From: Chrysemys picta bellii
Taxonomy: Eukaryota; Chordata; Testudines; Emydidae
Direction of reading: 5' to 3'
DNA: 64,000 nt
NCBI RefSeq assembly: GCF_011386835.1
Contig: NC_088791.1
Location: 12,648,998-12,712,997 of the forward strand
This document shows positions 32,655-44,788 of the stretch, piece after piece (the stretch's first letter is position 1; each line of letters opens with the position of its first letter). Made by a program: the position numbers and the translations under genes. The notes beneath the pieces are model-generated. The model was not told the origin of the DNA and searched no databases. It saw only the letters and a program-made list of their open reading frames with translations.

Positions 32655-33114
32655 TTATTTGTGTTGCAGAAATACTTAGCACAATGCAGCCTTGATCTAG
32701 GTTGGTGTGTCTAGGTCAGGGGTTGGCAAACTTTTTGGCCCGAGGGCCACATCGGGGTTATGCAACTGTATGGCGGGCTGAGTAGAGAAAGCTGTGCCTC
32801 CCCAAACAGCCTGGCCCCTACCCCCTCCCACTTCCCGCCCCCTGATTGCCCCCTTCAGAACTCCCAACCCATCCCACCCCTCTGCTCCTTGTCCCCTGAC
32901 CGCCCGCTCCTGGGAGCGTGGCTGCGGGGGAGGGCGGGATAGCGGGGGAGGGGCCGGGGACTAGGCTCCCCAGCCGGGAGCTCAGGGGCCGGGCAGGATG
33001 GTCCCGCAGGCCGGATGTGGCCTGCAGGCCGTAGTTTGCCCACCTCTGGTCTAGGTGCTGTACAGATAAGCTGTATCAAGATAGCCTCTTGCCCAAAAAG
33101 CTCACCATGGAGGT
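32655..33114 (-). mobile_element. SINE tail element, minus strand, split by a hAT insertion
   Basis: 32655-32716 ('ttgtgttgcagaaatactta', 'gcacaatgcagccttgatct') continues at 33049-33114 ('gctgtacagataagctg', 'cttgcccaaaaagctcacc'). Together they are the complement of the SINE tail seen at 34648-34755. Confidence 0.7.
32717..33048. mobile_element. Non-autonomous hAT element with perfect 8-bp target duplication
   Basis: Ends CAGGGGTTGGCAAAC and GTTTGCCCACCTCTG; flanks gtctaggt at 32709-32716 and 33049-33056 are identical. The interior is GC-rich ('cccctgaccgcccgctcctg'). It interrupts an older SINE-type repeat. Confidence 0.93.
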
Positions 33115-33748
33115 GATGACAAGTTACAAGAGGTGGATGAGGCAAACAAATGTGGAAGAGTGGGGAGAGGGAAGGAGCAGATAACAATAAGACTAATAAA
33201 GCCAGCAAATCACCATACAATAGTCCTAGAACAAGCACAAGGTCTCAGAGCACTTTGGGTCAGATTTTCCAAAGGAGCTCAGGAGTGTCCAGATTTTCAA
33301 AAGAGGGTTTTGGGTGCTAAACTCTGGCCCTTAGTGAGGTGAGTTCTTGCGAAAATCAGGTGCCAAGTATGGATGCTAAAAGTTTGCCCTAAGTGTCCAG
33401 CCATTGCCAACCGGAAACGCGGTTCCTGCTAGTTGCACCCCACCAATCCAGGCCTGCAGGCATTTTCTCAACCCTGGCCAGCAGAAAACAGAAGCAAAAA
33501 AAGAAAGATGGGAGTTTAGTGATGAGAGCAGGGGACTAGTATGCAGAACTCTGGTTTCTCTCTCAGCTCAGCTACAGGGACACTATGAGAATGAATATTG
33601 CCAAAAACAATCCCTACCAGAAATGGGGAGAGGTGAGAAAAAAAGATGGTAAAGCTGGCAGCCTTCCAGGAGAAGGGAGAGAGTCTCCATTCACCCTTCC
33701 TTGTTTCTATTCAGTCCCTAGTTGCTTTTTAAGTCAGGACAGTTAGGA

Positions 33749-33860
33749 CTAGCCTACACTACACCGGCTTTGCCAATGCAGCTATACAAGTATAGCTATG
33801 CCGGCAGAGCCCCCTAGTGGAGAGGCTGCATATGCCAATAGAAGGAGGAGTTCACCCATC
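33749..33860. mobile_element. Fragment of 'tatgtctacact' inverted-repeat element
   Basis: 'agcctacactacaccggctt' and 'tatagctatgccggcagagc' resemble one end and arm of the family at 2084-2324; the other end is lost. Confidence 0.45.
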
Positions 33861-34064
33861 ATAATAATAATATATGGAGATATACCTATCTCACAGAGCT
33901 GGAAGGGACCCTGAAAGGTCATCAAGTCCAGTCCCCTGCCTTCACTAGCAGGACCAAGTACTGATTTTTGCCCCAGATACCTAAGTGGCCCCCCTCAAGG
34001 AATGAACTCACAATCCTGGGTTTAGCAAGCCAATGCTCAAACCACTGAGCTATCCCTCCACCCT
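33861..34064 (-). mobile_element. tRNA-derived SINE with CR1-like tail, minus strand
   Basis: The complement of the 7735-7917 type: 'gagctggaagggaccctgaa' (CR1 tail) then 'gaatgaactcacaatcctgg' (B-box region) and 'caaaccactgagctatccct' (A-box region). About 200 bases, close to full length. Confidence 0.9.
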
Positions 34065-34647
34065 AACACCTTCACCTCCCTAACTTGCAGAGATGTACTG
34101 ATTTACACCAGCTGAGGCTCTGGCCGAGTCTTTTATATCTCAGCAGGTAATATATTTAAGGATCAGTCACCGTCTTATTATTATAACATTGCATTAGCTA
34201 CTGAAGTCTATCCTTAAGGCTGAGACGGCATCTCCAATCCAAAACTCCTACTTTGGGTCAGTTGTCATTTTCCCCTAAATTACCACTTAGAATTTCTCTG
34301 ATTTTTTTTTTTCAAAGCGTGTTTTGTAAAAGTCCATCCAGCTCTGTGTTGGGTAAACTGCCCATGTAAAGGAAAAGCTTTTTGCACCAGTTAAAATATT
34401 ATCCAATGCAATTTTTCTATTTATCTAGTTTAGGGTTTTGTGCCCATCACCATTGACTCTGAGCATACTCCACATCAGATGTAGGTCATTAGTATAAGAA
34501 TTCAAAACAGGCTTTGCTTTAGAACATCATACTTGGCATATCCAAAGTCCTGAGTGAGGAAAGCCTGTTTTACCCTCTTTGGGATAAGATGTTGTTACTC
34601 CCCTATCCATCTCTACCCATTTGTTCCTCTTGTCTTATACCTAAATT

Positions 34648-34755
34648 GTAAGCTTCTTGGGACAGAGACCATCTTTTTGGTCAGTGTTTTTATACAGCAC
34701 CTAACATAATGGGGTCCTGGTCCATGGCAAGTGCTACCGCAATACAAATAACATC
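34648..34755 (+). mobile_element. SINE tail fragment
   Basis: 'ttgtaagcttcttgggacag', 'acagcacctaacataatggg' and 'gtcctggtccatggcaagtg' end in 'aatacaaataac'. Confidence 0.75.
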
Positions 34756-34943
34756 TCTTTAAAAACTACTCCCTAAACATCCTTAAGCACACACATACTG
34801 GGCTGCTCCAACTTTGACATTCTTCATGTATTCAGAGCAAAACCAAAGGGCAACTTAAACATACAGACCTAAGGTCAAAGTGTTGAAAAAAACTGCTGCC
34901 TAAAGTTCGGCCCCAAAGTCCATATCTAGGCACCTAAATAATA
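34756..34943. other. Intronic DNA, no recognised feature
   Basis: Short unrecognised stretch between a SINE tail and a dispersed repeat. Confidence 0.3.
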
Positions 34944-35290
34944 TTCCTGGGGGAATTCTGCTCCATTACACAGATGCAGAATTCACGTTGTTCACAGATT
35001 TCTTTGCTTCCCCGCAGAAAAATGACTTCTGAGGGGAAACAAAGGGAAGCCACAAGAGTGGTCATTTGCCCCTCGCTGGCAGCCCACAGCAGCTGGCAGA
35101 GACATAAATCAGCTCTGGGGGGCTGGGCGTGCATGCGTGGGGAGATATCAATCACCACTGGGGGGCGGGTTAGGCAGGTGTGTGAACGAGAGAGACTGTC
35201 CCTCTTGCTTGCTACTGCAGCATGCCCGCTGTGGAGGGACAGAGCTTCTGGGCGTTTGGAGGTAGGTGTTCCTATAATATGTTCCTATAT
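34944..35290. mobile_element. Dispersed repeat, 'cctgggggaattctg' family
   Basis: 'attcctgggggaattctgct', 'cagaaaaatgacttctgagg' and 'gagagactgtccctcttgct' are wording I associate with an interspersed turtle repeat. Borders and class are unclear. Confidence 0.45.
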
Positions 35291-35534
35291 ACAACTTGAA
35301 TCTTTAATTTATGGAGCAAGCTGTCTAGTCATACTAACTCCAGTGCCATTGCCCCCTTTCCTATGACTAGCATTGTTGGAAGCAGAAGTTGAAACTGCAG
35401 GGTTTCTACCGCTAATTTTAAACCCCATTATTCAATCCTGGAAAATAGTTAGTGTCTTATCCAGGGCTCTCCATTGAGTAATGTTCTTTAGTTGATTGGA
35501 CTTGGGAATTTCAGGAAAGTCCACTTCTAGCCAC

Positions 35535-36254
35535 TGTGACGGGGCAAGGCCAGATGGCTATAGTAAAGTAGTGGGAGACAGATATATTAGCCACAGGGTA
35601 AACAAATCCCTGCTACCAGGATAAGCAAATGGCAGCTGCTCCAGGTCAATTAAGACATCTGGGGCCAATTAAGATCTTTCTAGAAGGCAGGGCGGACAGC
35701 TATGTTGATTGGGACACCTGAAGCCAATCAGGAGCTGGCTGAAACTAGTTAAAAGCCTCCCAGTTAGTCAGGTGAGAGTGGGTGTCAGGAGCTGTAGGAG
35801 GAAGCCGTGCTGTTGGAGAGACTGAGTAGTATAAACCATATCAGACACACAGAAGGAGGCCCTGAGGTAAGGGTGAAGTAGATATTGAGGAAGTGGGGGA
35901 CTGCTGTGGGAAAGTGGCCCAGGGAATTGTATGCGCCCTGTTCCTAAAAAGTCAGCTACCATAGCTGATACTATTAGGGTCCCTGGGCTGAAGCCCGGAG
36001 TAGAGGGTGGGCCCGGGCTCCCATCTTTGCTCCCCCCCACACCCCGATTAATCACTGAGACTGGGAGATAGACTGTGCAAGGGAGGGTAGCTTTTCCTCA
36101 CCTCCCTTGCTGGCTTATGATGAAAATGGCTCAGTAGGCTGTGACCCTTGTCTCTAGAGAGAGAAGGGCTATGTGGAGGGTCACTAGCTCTGAGGCTAGT
36201 GAAATCTGCCAGGAAACGCGGGACCCACGGAGTCAAGGTCAGAGCTTTGTCACA
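35535..36254. mobile_element. LTR-like insertion (TGTGAC...GTCACA) with 4-bp target duplication
   Basis: Begins TGTGACGGGGCAAGGCC and ends GCTTTGTCACA, with TG...CA termini and 6-bp inverted ends. Flanks ccac at 35531-35534 and 36255-36258 are a short target duplication. The 720 bases have no long frame, so this fits a solo LTR; a DNA element with the same ends is the alternative. Confidence 0.7.
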
Positions 36255-36258
36255 CCAC

Positions 36259-37867
36259 ACTTTGTAACTGTGCTATTCCCAGATATTAACATATTCAATA
36301 CTGTTGCAGGGGACTTTCCTCTTGTCAAATAACAGCTAACAAACAATACATATGGATTTTTTTTTTTTTAAAGAAAATCTTTAGTTTTGATGAACTACAG
36401 AGAAATATACCACGATGATCTATAGTTCCCAACCAACTCTTTGGAGGCAACGTACCAAAAATATCAGCCTAACAGATGAACAGAGGAAAGATGGTCTTGA
36501 GGTTAAGAAGTTGGCCAGGCCCTACTTGAGGACAACTCCATGACTTTTATGGCAAGGGCAAATCTGGCCCATGTTATCTGTCTCGACAACAGTGGCTCAG
36601 ATTATACTAACAGGATTAAAATGAATAATTTTACTGAAATCTTTCAAACACGAAAAAGAGTATCTGAAAGAAATAGGCAGATCAGAATACAGTGCTGTGT
36701 ACAGAAATGAACTAATATCAAGCTTGACTGAAAAAGTTGATTAAATTAGTTTAATTTAAGAGCCTAAACAAACCCTGAAGGAGGTTCTTTGTTTATTGCT
36801 TTTTACCTAAACCATGCTCTGCTGAAAAAGCACCATGTGGGCATGAAATATTTATTCATTAAATCTTTCATAAAGGTGCACACTATTGTTTTCAACCATT
36901 ATATATTTATAACTTGTCATATACCAGGAAAATTCTTTTTTTTTTTTTTTTTTTTTGTCCTCCTCCAGGCTGTTTATATGAGACTTGGTTCTTGTCAGGT
37001 TATCACACTGGGTCTGATTCTCATTTACACTGTGGCCTTCTCTACATACAGAAGTCATACTGGTTTAAGTACACAGGTATAGCTGTGTCCATAGTAGGGA
37101 TCGTATCAATCAGTTAAAAAAAGTTACAGTTCTATCCTCAATAGGTTATACCGGTAGAAAATGCATGTTAGACCAAGTCCCCTTATACAACACTGGCAAT
37201 ATCAAGGTGCCACAAAATGGATGTAAACTTGGTGTCTCCCAGTGTAAAATGTCCCGCTGGTGTCCCCCCTGCATATATTGGGAGTGGGGAGAGGCAAGCA
37301 GGGGAGTAGCTGGAGTGTAATGTGCTCCAGCAATCCCCACCTGTTGTATGGTCCATTGGGGCCATAGAGACAGTTCACACTACAGTGAATTTCAGCCTTA
37401 CCACACTGTGCTCTTCAGCAAAGTGGGTTTTTTTTCCCCCTTCACTTGAAATACACCAGATTTAGCAAAGAAGTGCTACATTTCAAAAGCTCGTTAAGAG
37501 TAATCTGCTAATCATTCTGTGCCAATGCATAAGGCTGCCTACTATGCTAATAGAATATTTAATTGATGTTTATTTGCTGACTAGTTATTTATGTTAACAT
37601 CATTCCTGCATAATTAATACTCAGCTGAAGTCGATGCTAAGACCACATATAAATACATTTTACTAAGAGGGCCATTTACAGTGTTTAAAGAAAGAAATCC
37701 TGGAATCTATTAACATTAAGGGAATCTGAAATCAGCTTTAATAGGAGAAGCCGACAAGGATTTGGCAGGGAAGATAAAAGAATGTGTAATTCTTTAGCAC
37801 TATCTCCCATACTGGGTGCTGTGATTTGCTAAATTTAGGTGTCTGAGTTTCATTTTACAATTCAATG
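36259..37867. other. Intronic DNA with poly-T and a repeat-poor block
   Basis: T-runs at 36358-36370 and 36936-36956 (21 T). Around 37020-37160 'ggccttctctacatacagaa' and 'ataccggtagaaaatgcatg' look like remnants of an inverted-repeat element. From about 37480 to 37800 no repeat is recognised and TAAT and ATGCATAA-type sites are frequent. Confidence 0.45.
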
Positions 37868-37943
37868 GCCCAGTTAGCAGCTGGTGTAAATTGGCATAGA
37901 TCCCTGCATCTCTGCTGATTTATACCAGCAACAGATCTGGCCC
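37868..37943. repeat. Diverged palindromic repeat
   Basis: 'gcagctggtgtaaattggca' and 'gatttataccagcaacagat' followed by 'ctggcccc' match the 4382-4469 family. Confidence 0.6.
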
Positions 37944-40324
37944 CAGTTCCTCAGCAAGTAATTTCAGCTTTGCACAAAAGTTAACATTTTACAAAACTGG
38001 GGCCAAATCCTGCTCTCAATCTTCCAAGCCACCTCAGTTACATTATTCCATTCCAGCATAACCAGGAGCAGAATTCCACTCTAAGCATCTGATCTCTATG
38101 GAACATTATCGACATCAACTTGCAAACGTAGTTAAAGTTTAATTTCCTTTGGGGGATGGCTTACAGGCTAGTAAGGGAGCTTGCTTTTGGTTTTAAACAT
38201 CCAGGATTACACGTTCTGAGAGATGAGCTGGGAGGATGGTGGTGGCTCAGAACCACCACAATCTATGATGGAAATGATTTGTTTCAGAAGGTCACATGGT
38301 TACTCCTAGTGTGTGGAACAGAGGAGTGCTAAAGCTTGCTAATCTCATGGCAGGGCTTCCCCCAACCCATTGCCTCACTGTTGGCTATGCGTCTCCCTCT
38401 CCATGATGGCTGACCAAAATGTGGTGGTGCTAAGGAGAAATGACTCTATGCAACATATGCCTCTATCAATGACTCTTCCCGTACTCATCAAGATAAAATC
38501 TAAATTAATGCTGCCCACTGAGGCATTATCTCTTTTCATATACTTATGTGGGGCTTCAATTATCACTCCTTGCACACCCAAACCACCCACTGAAACCAAT
38601 GGAGTATTGTTGGATCACCAGTTTGGCTATTAACGTGCACCCTGTTTGATGATGGGCCTAATTCTGACCTCAGACATGAAGACACAAACAACTCCAGCAG
38701 GAACATCCTAGTTCTGAATTTGTTATGATGCGGTTACCATGAGGCTAATAGGCCAGACTGTGTCACCAGTTGACACCAATGAAGTCAATGGATGTAACTG
38801 AAGCCAAAATATGGGGCCCTGCATTTTTACAAAATACAGAAATATCTGCGTGTCAGTCTCTCTGAAGGCCCTGATGATCATCTCTCTGGCCATGAATAAC
38901 TTCTTAGAATGGACCAAATTCTCCCCTGACTTGTATCTCCAATAATCTCAAAGGGTAAAATGGGGTCCTAGGAATATCTTCTCAGAGATCAATCTTGACG
39001 GTCTTATTCAGTCAAAGTTCTCATCAAAATCAAAGTTTTTTTTCCTGAGCAAGGATGAAGTAAAGCTTTCTGTTTGTGCCTTAGCATCTTAAATAAGACC
39101 TTAGCACCAGTCCACTAGTAGGTAAGAGGTAGGATGTGTCAATGTACTTCAACTGAACTAGCAATAGCGTTTTGAATTACAAGGCAATCTATCTTGCTGC
39201 TGCATGAGTCCGATCCTGTTCTGCATGAATAAAGTGCTCGGGATCACGCCGTAATGGTGCCTTCACCATGGAGGGAAAGTCACAAATTAATCTAATGCAA
39301 GTAAAGTGGAAAAAGACCCACAAACAATCACTATTTTAATTATAGCCTTAGTGGCATGTTTGCCTGATAGGCCCAATCCTGCAGGATGCTGAGCATCCAC
39401 AATGCCCACGGATGTATTTGGGGTTTGGTGGGACTCAGCACCACCCAGGATCAGGCCTTGGAGTTTTAACTCTACCCACACAAGTGCATCTTGCTAGAAA
39501 AGGCTGCGTGCTGAATCTAATCACAAGTGCAGGCTTATGAGTTAACAGGAGCACATTGATCCTACTAGAATTCTACGGGTGGGGGAGGGATTATTTCTCA
39601 AGTTTTACATCCCTATATCAACATATCCCAGTATCAGAAAACAGGCCTGGTTCTCTTCTTCGTTGACTCCTCTACAAGTCCCCTGATTTTACTGGTGCTA
39701 CTTCCAATTTACATGGTTGTAACCGAGAACAGAATCAAGCTCGTCGCATGGATTTTACAATGGGGAAGGAGAATCCGGCCCTCCTTGAATTACTGTCTGT
39801 CAATAATGTTAAGGCAAAACTACCCCAGCAATTACAAGTGTACACAATAATCTTGTCCTCCAGTGTCTTCCGTGCATCCCAGAATGCATTAAGATAATGC
39901 CAGAGGAGACGCTGCTCTGTGGGCTCAGCTGCAAATCTGCAATCTGTACAAAAACCAGATGTCAATCAAAAGACGTTGCTGCTCTCTGCGCGTTTCACGA
40001 TGCATAATTTAGCCACTACACTTGTCAAGTTCTGTGCGTGGCTCTTCTACCTGACGGTAAATGTGTTCAGGAACCCAACTGTCATCAAGAGGGAAACAGC
40101 ACACCGAGACAAATGGCTAGGAGAGGGAGGAGGCCTATTTTCTTTCCCAATTAAAGACATTATTCATAATGAAAGTTCAGCAAGCCACAAATTATTTTTT
40201 TAACTCTTCAGAAAACAGTCCAGGATATGCTTGCAGCTATTACATTGTCGGACATAAAATTCACCTAGGGAGTCTAAGGCCAATCTTTAGTCAAATCAAC
40301 AGCGTGCCATCGCTGGTAAATAGT
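37944..40324. other. Intronic DNA, largely repeat-poor
   Basis: No exon found. Weak dispersed-repeat wording at 37990-38090 and 38640-38700. From about 39735 to 40200 nothing repeat-like is recognised and the composition is balanced; a candidate for conserved non-coding DNA. Confidence 0.4.
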
Positions 40325-40668
40325 ATCGATGGCCAATGGGGGGTCTGGCTGGAGAGTCTTGCCTACATGCTCGGGGTTCTACTGATCGCCATATTTGGGG
40401 TCGGGAAGGAATTTTCCTCCAGGGTAGATTGGCAGAGGCCCTGGAGGTTTTTCTCCTTCCTCCGCAGCATGGGGCAGGGGTCGCTAGCTGGAGGATTCTC
40501 TGCAACTTGAAGTCTTTAAATCACAGAATTTGGGGACTTCAACAGCAGAGTCAAGGGAAAGGGGTTGGGTCAGCTTTTGTGGCCTGAATCATGCGGGGGG
40601 GGTCAGACTAGATGATCATAATGGTCCCTTCTGACCTTGAAGTCTATGAGTCTATGAGTCATTGGAAA
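40325..40668 (+). mobile_element. CR1-type 3' end, distinct subfamily
   Basis: 'gcctacatgctcggggttct', 'gatcgccatatttggggtcg', 'gaaggaattttcctccaggg', 'ttctccttcctccgcagcat', then the CR1-like terminus 'gactagatgatcataatggt' and repeated 'gtctatga'. The 113-codon frame reading through it is non-coding repeat. Confidence 0.8.
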
Positions 40669-40766
40669 ACCCATGTCAGTTCTGTGGCAGAAAGGAAGGT
40701 GGTCCATGAGGAGCAGCTGAGTTCTGCACCAGTTCCACATACCCCAAACCTCCCCTTCGCTTTGGC

Positions 40767-41000
40767 CTATGTCTACACTGCAATGTAAGCCCAGGCTCTG
40801 ACTCAGGCTTGAACCCAACCCCCTCTTCAGTCTACACACAAATCTCTCAGACTCAGACCCAGTGACTAACCATATTCATGGTCAAGGAGCTGTGATCATC
40901 CAGACCCACAGACCCGCTCCTAATGAGCGAGCCTGGGTTGTGGTCCCATTCCAATCTGGAGACAGGAACAGCAACTGCAGAACGGCCCTACAGTATGTCC
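40767..41000. mobile_element. 'ctatgtctacactgcaatg' inverted-repeat element, partial
   Basis: The left end ggcctatgtctacactgcaa and interior 'aagcccaggctctgactcag' match the 17393-17787 type. The right end is decayed. Confidence 0.5.
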
Positions 41001-41530
41001 TTCCCATGACTTGAGCCACCCACTTACGGTCTGAACCCACTCAAGTCAAAATCCCATTGTTTTCAATGGGCATTCAATTGTTCCCCATGCAAATCGTATT
41101 TGCTCAGGCTTTATGCAGAGGGGTAAAAACACAAGAGGTGAAATTTACCTGCATTAGGCAGCATTGGTTTATGCCAACGGTTAAACTGCAATAAAAAAAA
41201 ACCCCACAATCTGTCCCAAGATGGGACTTTAGAGCCGATCAGCAATGTAGCCATAGACCATAAGGATGTCTTCACACTTTCTTCCGCAAGTTCATGAATA
41301 AACATCGGTTCATTCAAATGAGTTTTATATTAATTCATTTAAATAATTTTCATTTTGATTTGAATGGTAAACAGAGCTATTCTGCCAGGATAGTTGAGTT
41401 TGCAATTCAAATTACACACCAATTTGAAATGAGAAAAATATAATTAATGGCAAGAGTTGAAGTAACTAATTTTACTCCTTTGATTTTCTACCGTAAGGAG
41501 TGGGAAGGGCGGGGGACAGGGAGAGACATA

Positions 41531-41735
41531 GGTTATGTCTACATTGCAGCTGGAAGGATGCACGCCTCCCAGCCCTGGCAGACAGAAACGCCTGCTCGAA
41601 CTTGTGCAGCAAAAACAGCATTGCAGATGTGGCAGTACAGGCAAGCTAGCAGCCTGCCAGAGCTCCTGGGTTCACACTTGGGTGGCTAGCCCAGGTCACC
41701 ACATGTGCTGCAATGTCCACACTGCTCCAGCTAGT
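41531..41735. mobile_element. 'ttatgtctacattgcagctg' inverted-repeat element
   Basis: Begins ggttatgtctacattgcagc and shares 'gatgcacgcctcccagc', 'gcaagctagcagcctgcc' and 'gtggctagcccaggtcacc' with the 5177-5501 family. Confidence 0.6.
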
Positions 41736-42640
41736 GTGCGAAAAACAGCAGTCTCGGCACATGTCCGGCTGCCACACATTCTGTTCCAGTGCATCACATC
41801 ATAACGTCACTGCAGGACATAACACGACTTTGCATCATCGTGCCCGTGAGCATAATGTCAAGTTAACGTCTCCCAATACATAATAATGTAACAGTCAGTA
41901 AATTAAACTACTTCCTTATATTGGGATCATAAACAATAATTATTTGGCAGCTGCCCCTTGGAAGCACTGTATGTGCCGAAGATTAAATCAAGCTCTATTG
42001 ATTTGCTAAGGTGAACAAGCCCGTTCTCTCCCCTCTAATGAAATTCATAATCTCCTTTTTCATTTTGTGGTGCTGTAATGTGGTATTACTTTTACATGTA
42101 AGACTAGCACTGATCAGTTCTTTCTGGTAAGCGGAACACAATACAGTCCCAGTGCAGCCGTTCTGCCAGTTTAACAAGTGTGTCTTTGCAGATTTGCTTA
42201 TTAAACAGAGCCCATCGACTACGGAATGAAATCAAATCTTAATGGCTGGCCCACGGCCATGCTGCTTGCACTTCTCTTCGCAGTGACGGCCCAATCCTGC
42301 ATTTCATAAGCAGCAGGAATTCCAACTCAGATCAAGGAGTGCATGACAAGGCCCTTAAAATACTGGCTGCTCTCATTAAAAATGGAGATTACATTATTTT
42401 TGTGAAGGCATGATAGTGAAATAGGGTGTGATGCTAAGAACACAAAACATTTTGGGGAACGTTGTATAAAACAGCAGTTTCTCGTGTACCCAATACAGGG
42501 GCTTATCTTGCAGCCCTTACCCAGCCAAAGCTCCCGCTGACTTCAATAGGAGTTTGACAAAGTAAGGACGGATGCACTCACTGATCCAGCAAAGCGTTGA
42601 AGCAGAAGCATGACTTTAAGCCTAGGAGTACATGCGTGAA
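41736..42640. other. Repeat-poor intronic DNA, conserved-element candidate
   Basis: 41840-42260 has no recognisable transposon and contains AT-rich blocks with homeodomain-like cores ('tcataaacaataattatttg', 'aatgaaattcataatctcc'). No open frame with a domain. 42530-42600 returns to dispersed-repeat wording. Confidence 0.4.
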
Positions 42641-44050
42641 GTTATGCACCCACTACCGGCCAGACCTTCAAAAGTGCTCCGCACCCAACAGCTCCCGGTA
42701 TTCTCGATGGGAGGCATCGGGGGCTGCGTATTTTTTAAAATCCTGGCCACTTCATTAAGGTGCCTAAGCAACTGAGCACCTCTGAAAACCTGGCTTTTTA
42801 TGTTCTTTCCAGGATCAGGGCTAGAGTAAAAAAAATGAGTAATGACCCCAGGACTTAATCCAATAGGCAACAGGTAAAATTTCAAAAGCACCTAAGTGAT
42901 TTTGGAACCTGAGCCCCCACTGACTTAGGCACCTAGGAACCTAAAGTCCATTAACTTTTAAGTCTGCTGAGTGCCTAAGTCTAACAGTTACGTGCCCCAG
43001 AGATCTTCAGCTGCTGCCTCGCTTTGCAGGCACCTAAATTCCCTAGACACCTACATTTCCACCAATAAAGTCCCTATGGTGCCTATGTTTCTGCCAGTGG
43101 GCATCTGCAAAACTGCCCAAGTCCTGCAGCTGTTGAGCGGCTCAGCCTCCTAGCTCACTCCTCAGCCCTGGCAAGATTCACAAACTGGGCCTTCTCCACC
43201 CATCTCACCTGCAGGGCCTGATCTGAGAACGTGCCCTGAGCATGCCTACCCGGCACAAGACAACTGGGGATGCACAGAGCTGGTGAGAGTGTGACTATAT
43301 CCAACAGCCCCGCAGTGAGGAGACTCACGTGGAAAACCCAGGTTTGCGTCCCCACTCTGATGGATTTGAAGCAGAGACTTGGCCCCAGGTCTCGCACCTC
43401 CCAACTGACCACCAGCTTACTGGCTATTCTGCGACGGTCTCCCCATCTATTCTGTTGAAGCTGTTCCACTTTGTATAATTAATAGTCATGTGGCCAGAGT
43501 GTGTGCGTATAACTTTACAGCCCAGTGGCTAAAGCACTCAGTTCTGAGACCCTAAGCAGGCAGAGCAGGGATTTGAACCCAGATTGCCCATGTAAGGGCT
43601 ATTGGCTGGCTGGCTCTCAGTTTTCATGAGAAAGGGATGCCCTGGCTTAGCCACATAACTCCAGAAGATGGCTCACAGCCATGAATCCAAAGCAGAGGCA
43701 GGTGCCTAATTGGGCACCTAAGTACCTTTGAGGCTATGGGCCCTAAGCCCACCCCTCTCCTTAGCATTATTTACTGGCTAGCTTAGGCAGCTTCCTGATC
43801 AGCCTGCTGGCTTCTCAGAATCCTCTTCTTATGTCCCTAACTCTCCCCTATGCATTGTATAGGGAGCCTGGGGGCCTAGCTCAGAGCTGTAAATTCCACC
43901 GGGCACCTGAGAGGTAGATGTTGCACCACTTAGCACCGCAAAATGCCTAAGTCCCTTTGTGGGCCTAACCCTAAGTTACCGATGCTCAGATCCGCTAAAG
44001 TATTTCAGCTCCTAAGTTCCAAGGAAAATGAGACTTAGGCACTTTGGAAA
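42641..44050. repeat. Cluster of 'cacctaagt / acttaggc' repeat fragments
   Basis: Many short blocks such as 'agcacctaagtgattttgga', 'ctgacttaggcacctaggaa', 'ttgggcacctaagtaccttt' and 'aatgagacttaggcactttg' occur in both directions. This fits fragments of one old inverted-repeat family. Borders cannot be drawn by eye. No gene in this stretch. Confidence 0.5.
43515..43605 (+). mobile_element. tRNA-like SINE head
   Basis: 'agcccagtggctaaagcact' resembles an A-box region and 'agggatttgaacccagattg' a B-box region, spaced as in a tRNA. It lies inside the repeat cluster and is more likely a SINE than a functional tRNA, because no acceptor stem closes. Confidence 0.5.
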
Positions 44051-44788
44051 GTTGTTATCCATCATCTGTGCATAAAAGTTTGTTCATTCGATGAAAAAAT
44101 ATGTATATACAATTTCCACTGCACTTTTTCAAGCGAGCAGCCTGAATTCAGCACCTACCCTGACCGATACCCTACGCAACCCCAATGGTTTCCTGGCACT
44201 GCACTGCACAGGGCACATGACATCCTGACAGTACAACTGCTGAACCCTGAACTGTACATCAGCGCAGAATTTGGCCCCCCAAGCTAAACAGTGCACAGGG
44301 AAGTAGCCAGGACCAGAAAAAGATTCCAACGCTTCCCTGAAGAGCAAATGCCTCCAGTTATAAAACAATCATTATTTTCTATTACAGCAGTCGATAAATC
44401 CTCTTACCCCTTGACCCTGGCATTTCATGATTTAGTTTACGGCACTGTATATTTTCTTACAACATTGATTATAAGCCACATAATAAAAGGAGTTTAAAAA
44501 AAAAAAAAAAGAAGCCACATAAAAAATTAGGAGACCAATAAAAATCTAACCCCTCTCAAATCAGCCTGATTTATTACAGCTTGGCTAACAAACCTTTCGA
44601 TCACATTTGCGTTCAGGTATCAAGCTCTATTTTTTTTTTTTTTATAAATCCATCCTTTTTTATTCAAGGGACACAGTCAGGTCAAAGCGGGTCCAAAGAC
44701 GTCTACAAACCAGATCGGTTTTCTGCCTACGCTAGGAAATGGGCCAAATTCATCCTTAGCTCAAGTGAGCATAGCTTCCATTGAAGAA

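Noticed and set aside
43515..43605. Possible tRNA gene
   Set aside because: No acceptor stem closes and it sits in a repeat cluster; a tRNA-derived SINE is more likely.
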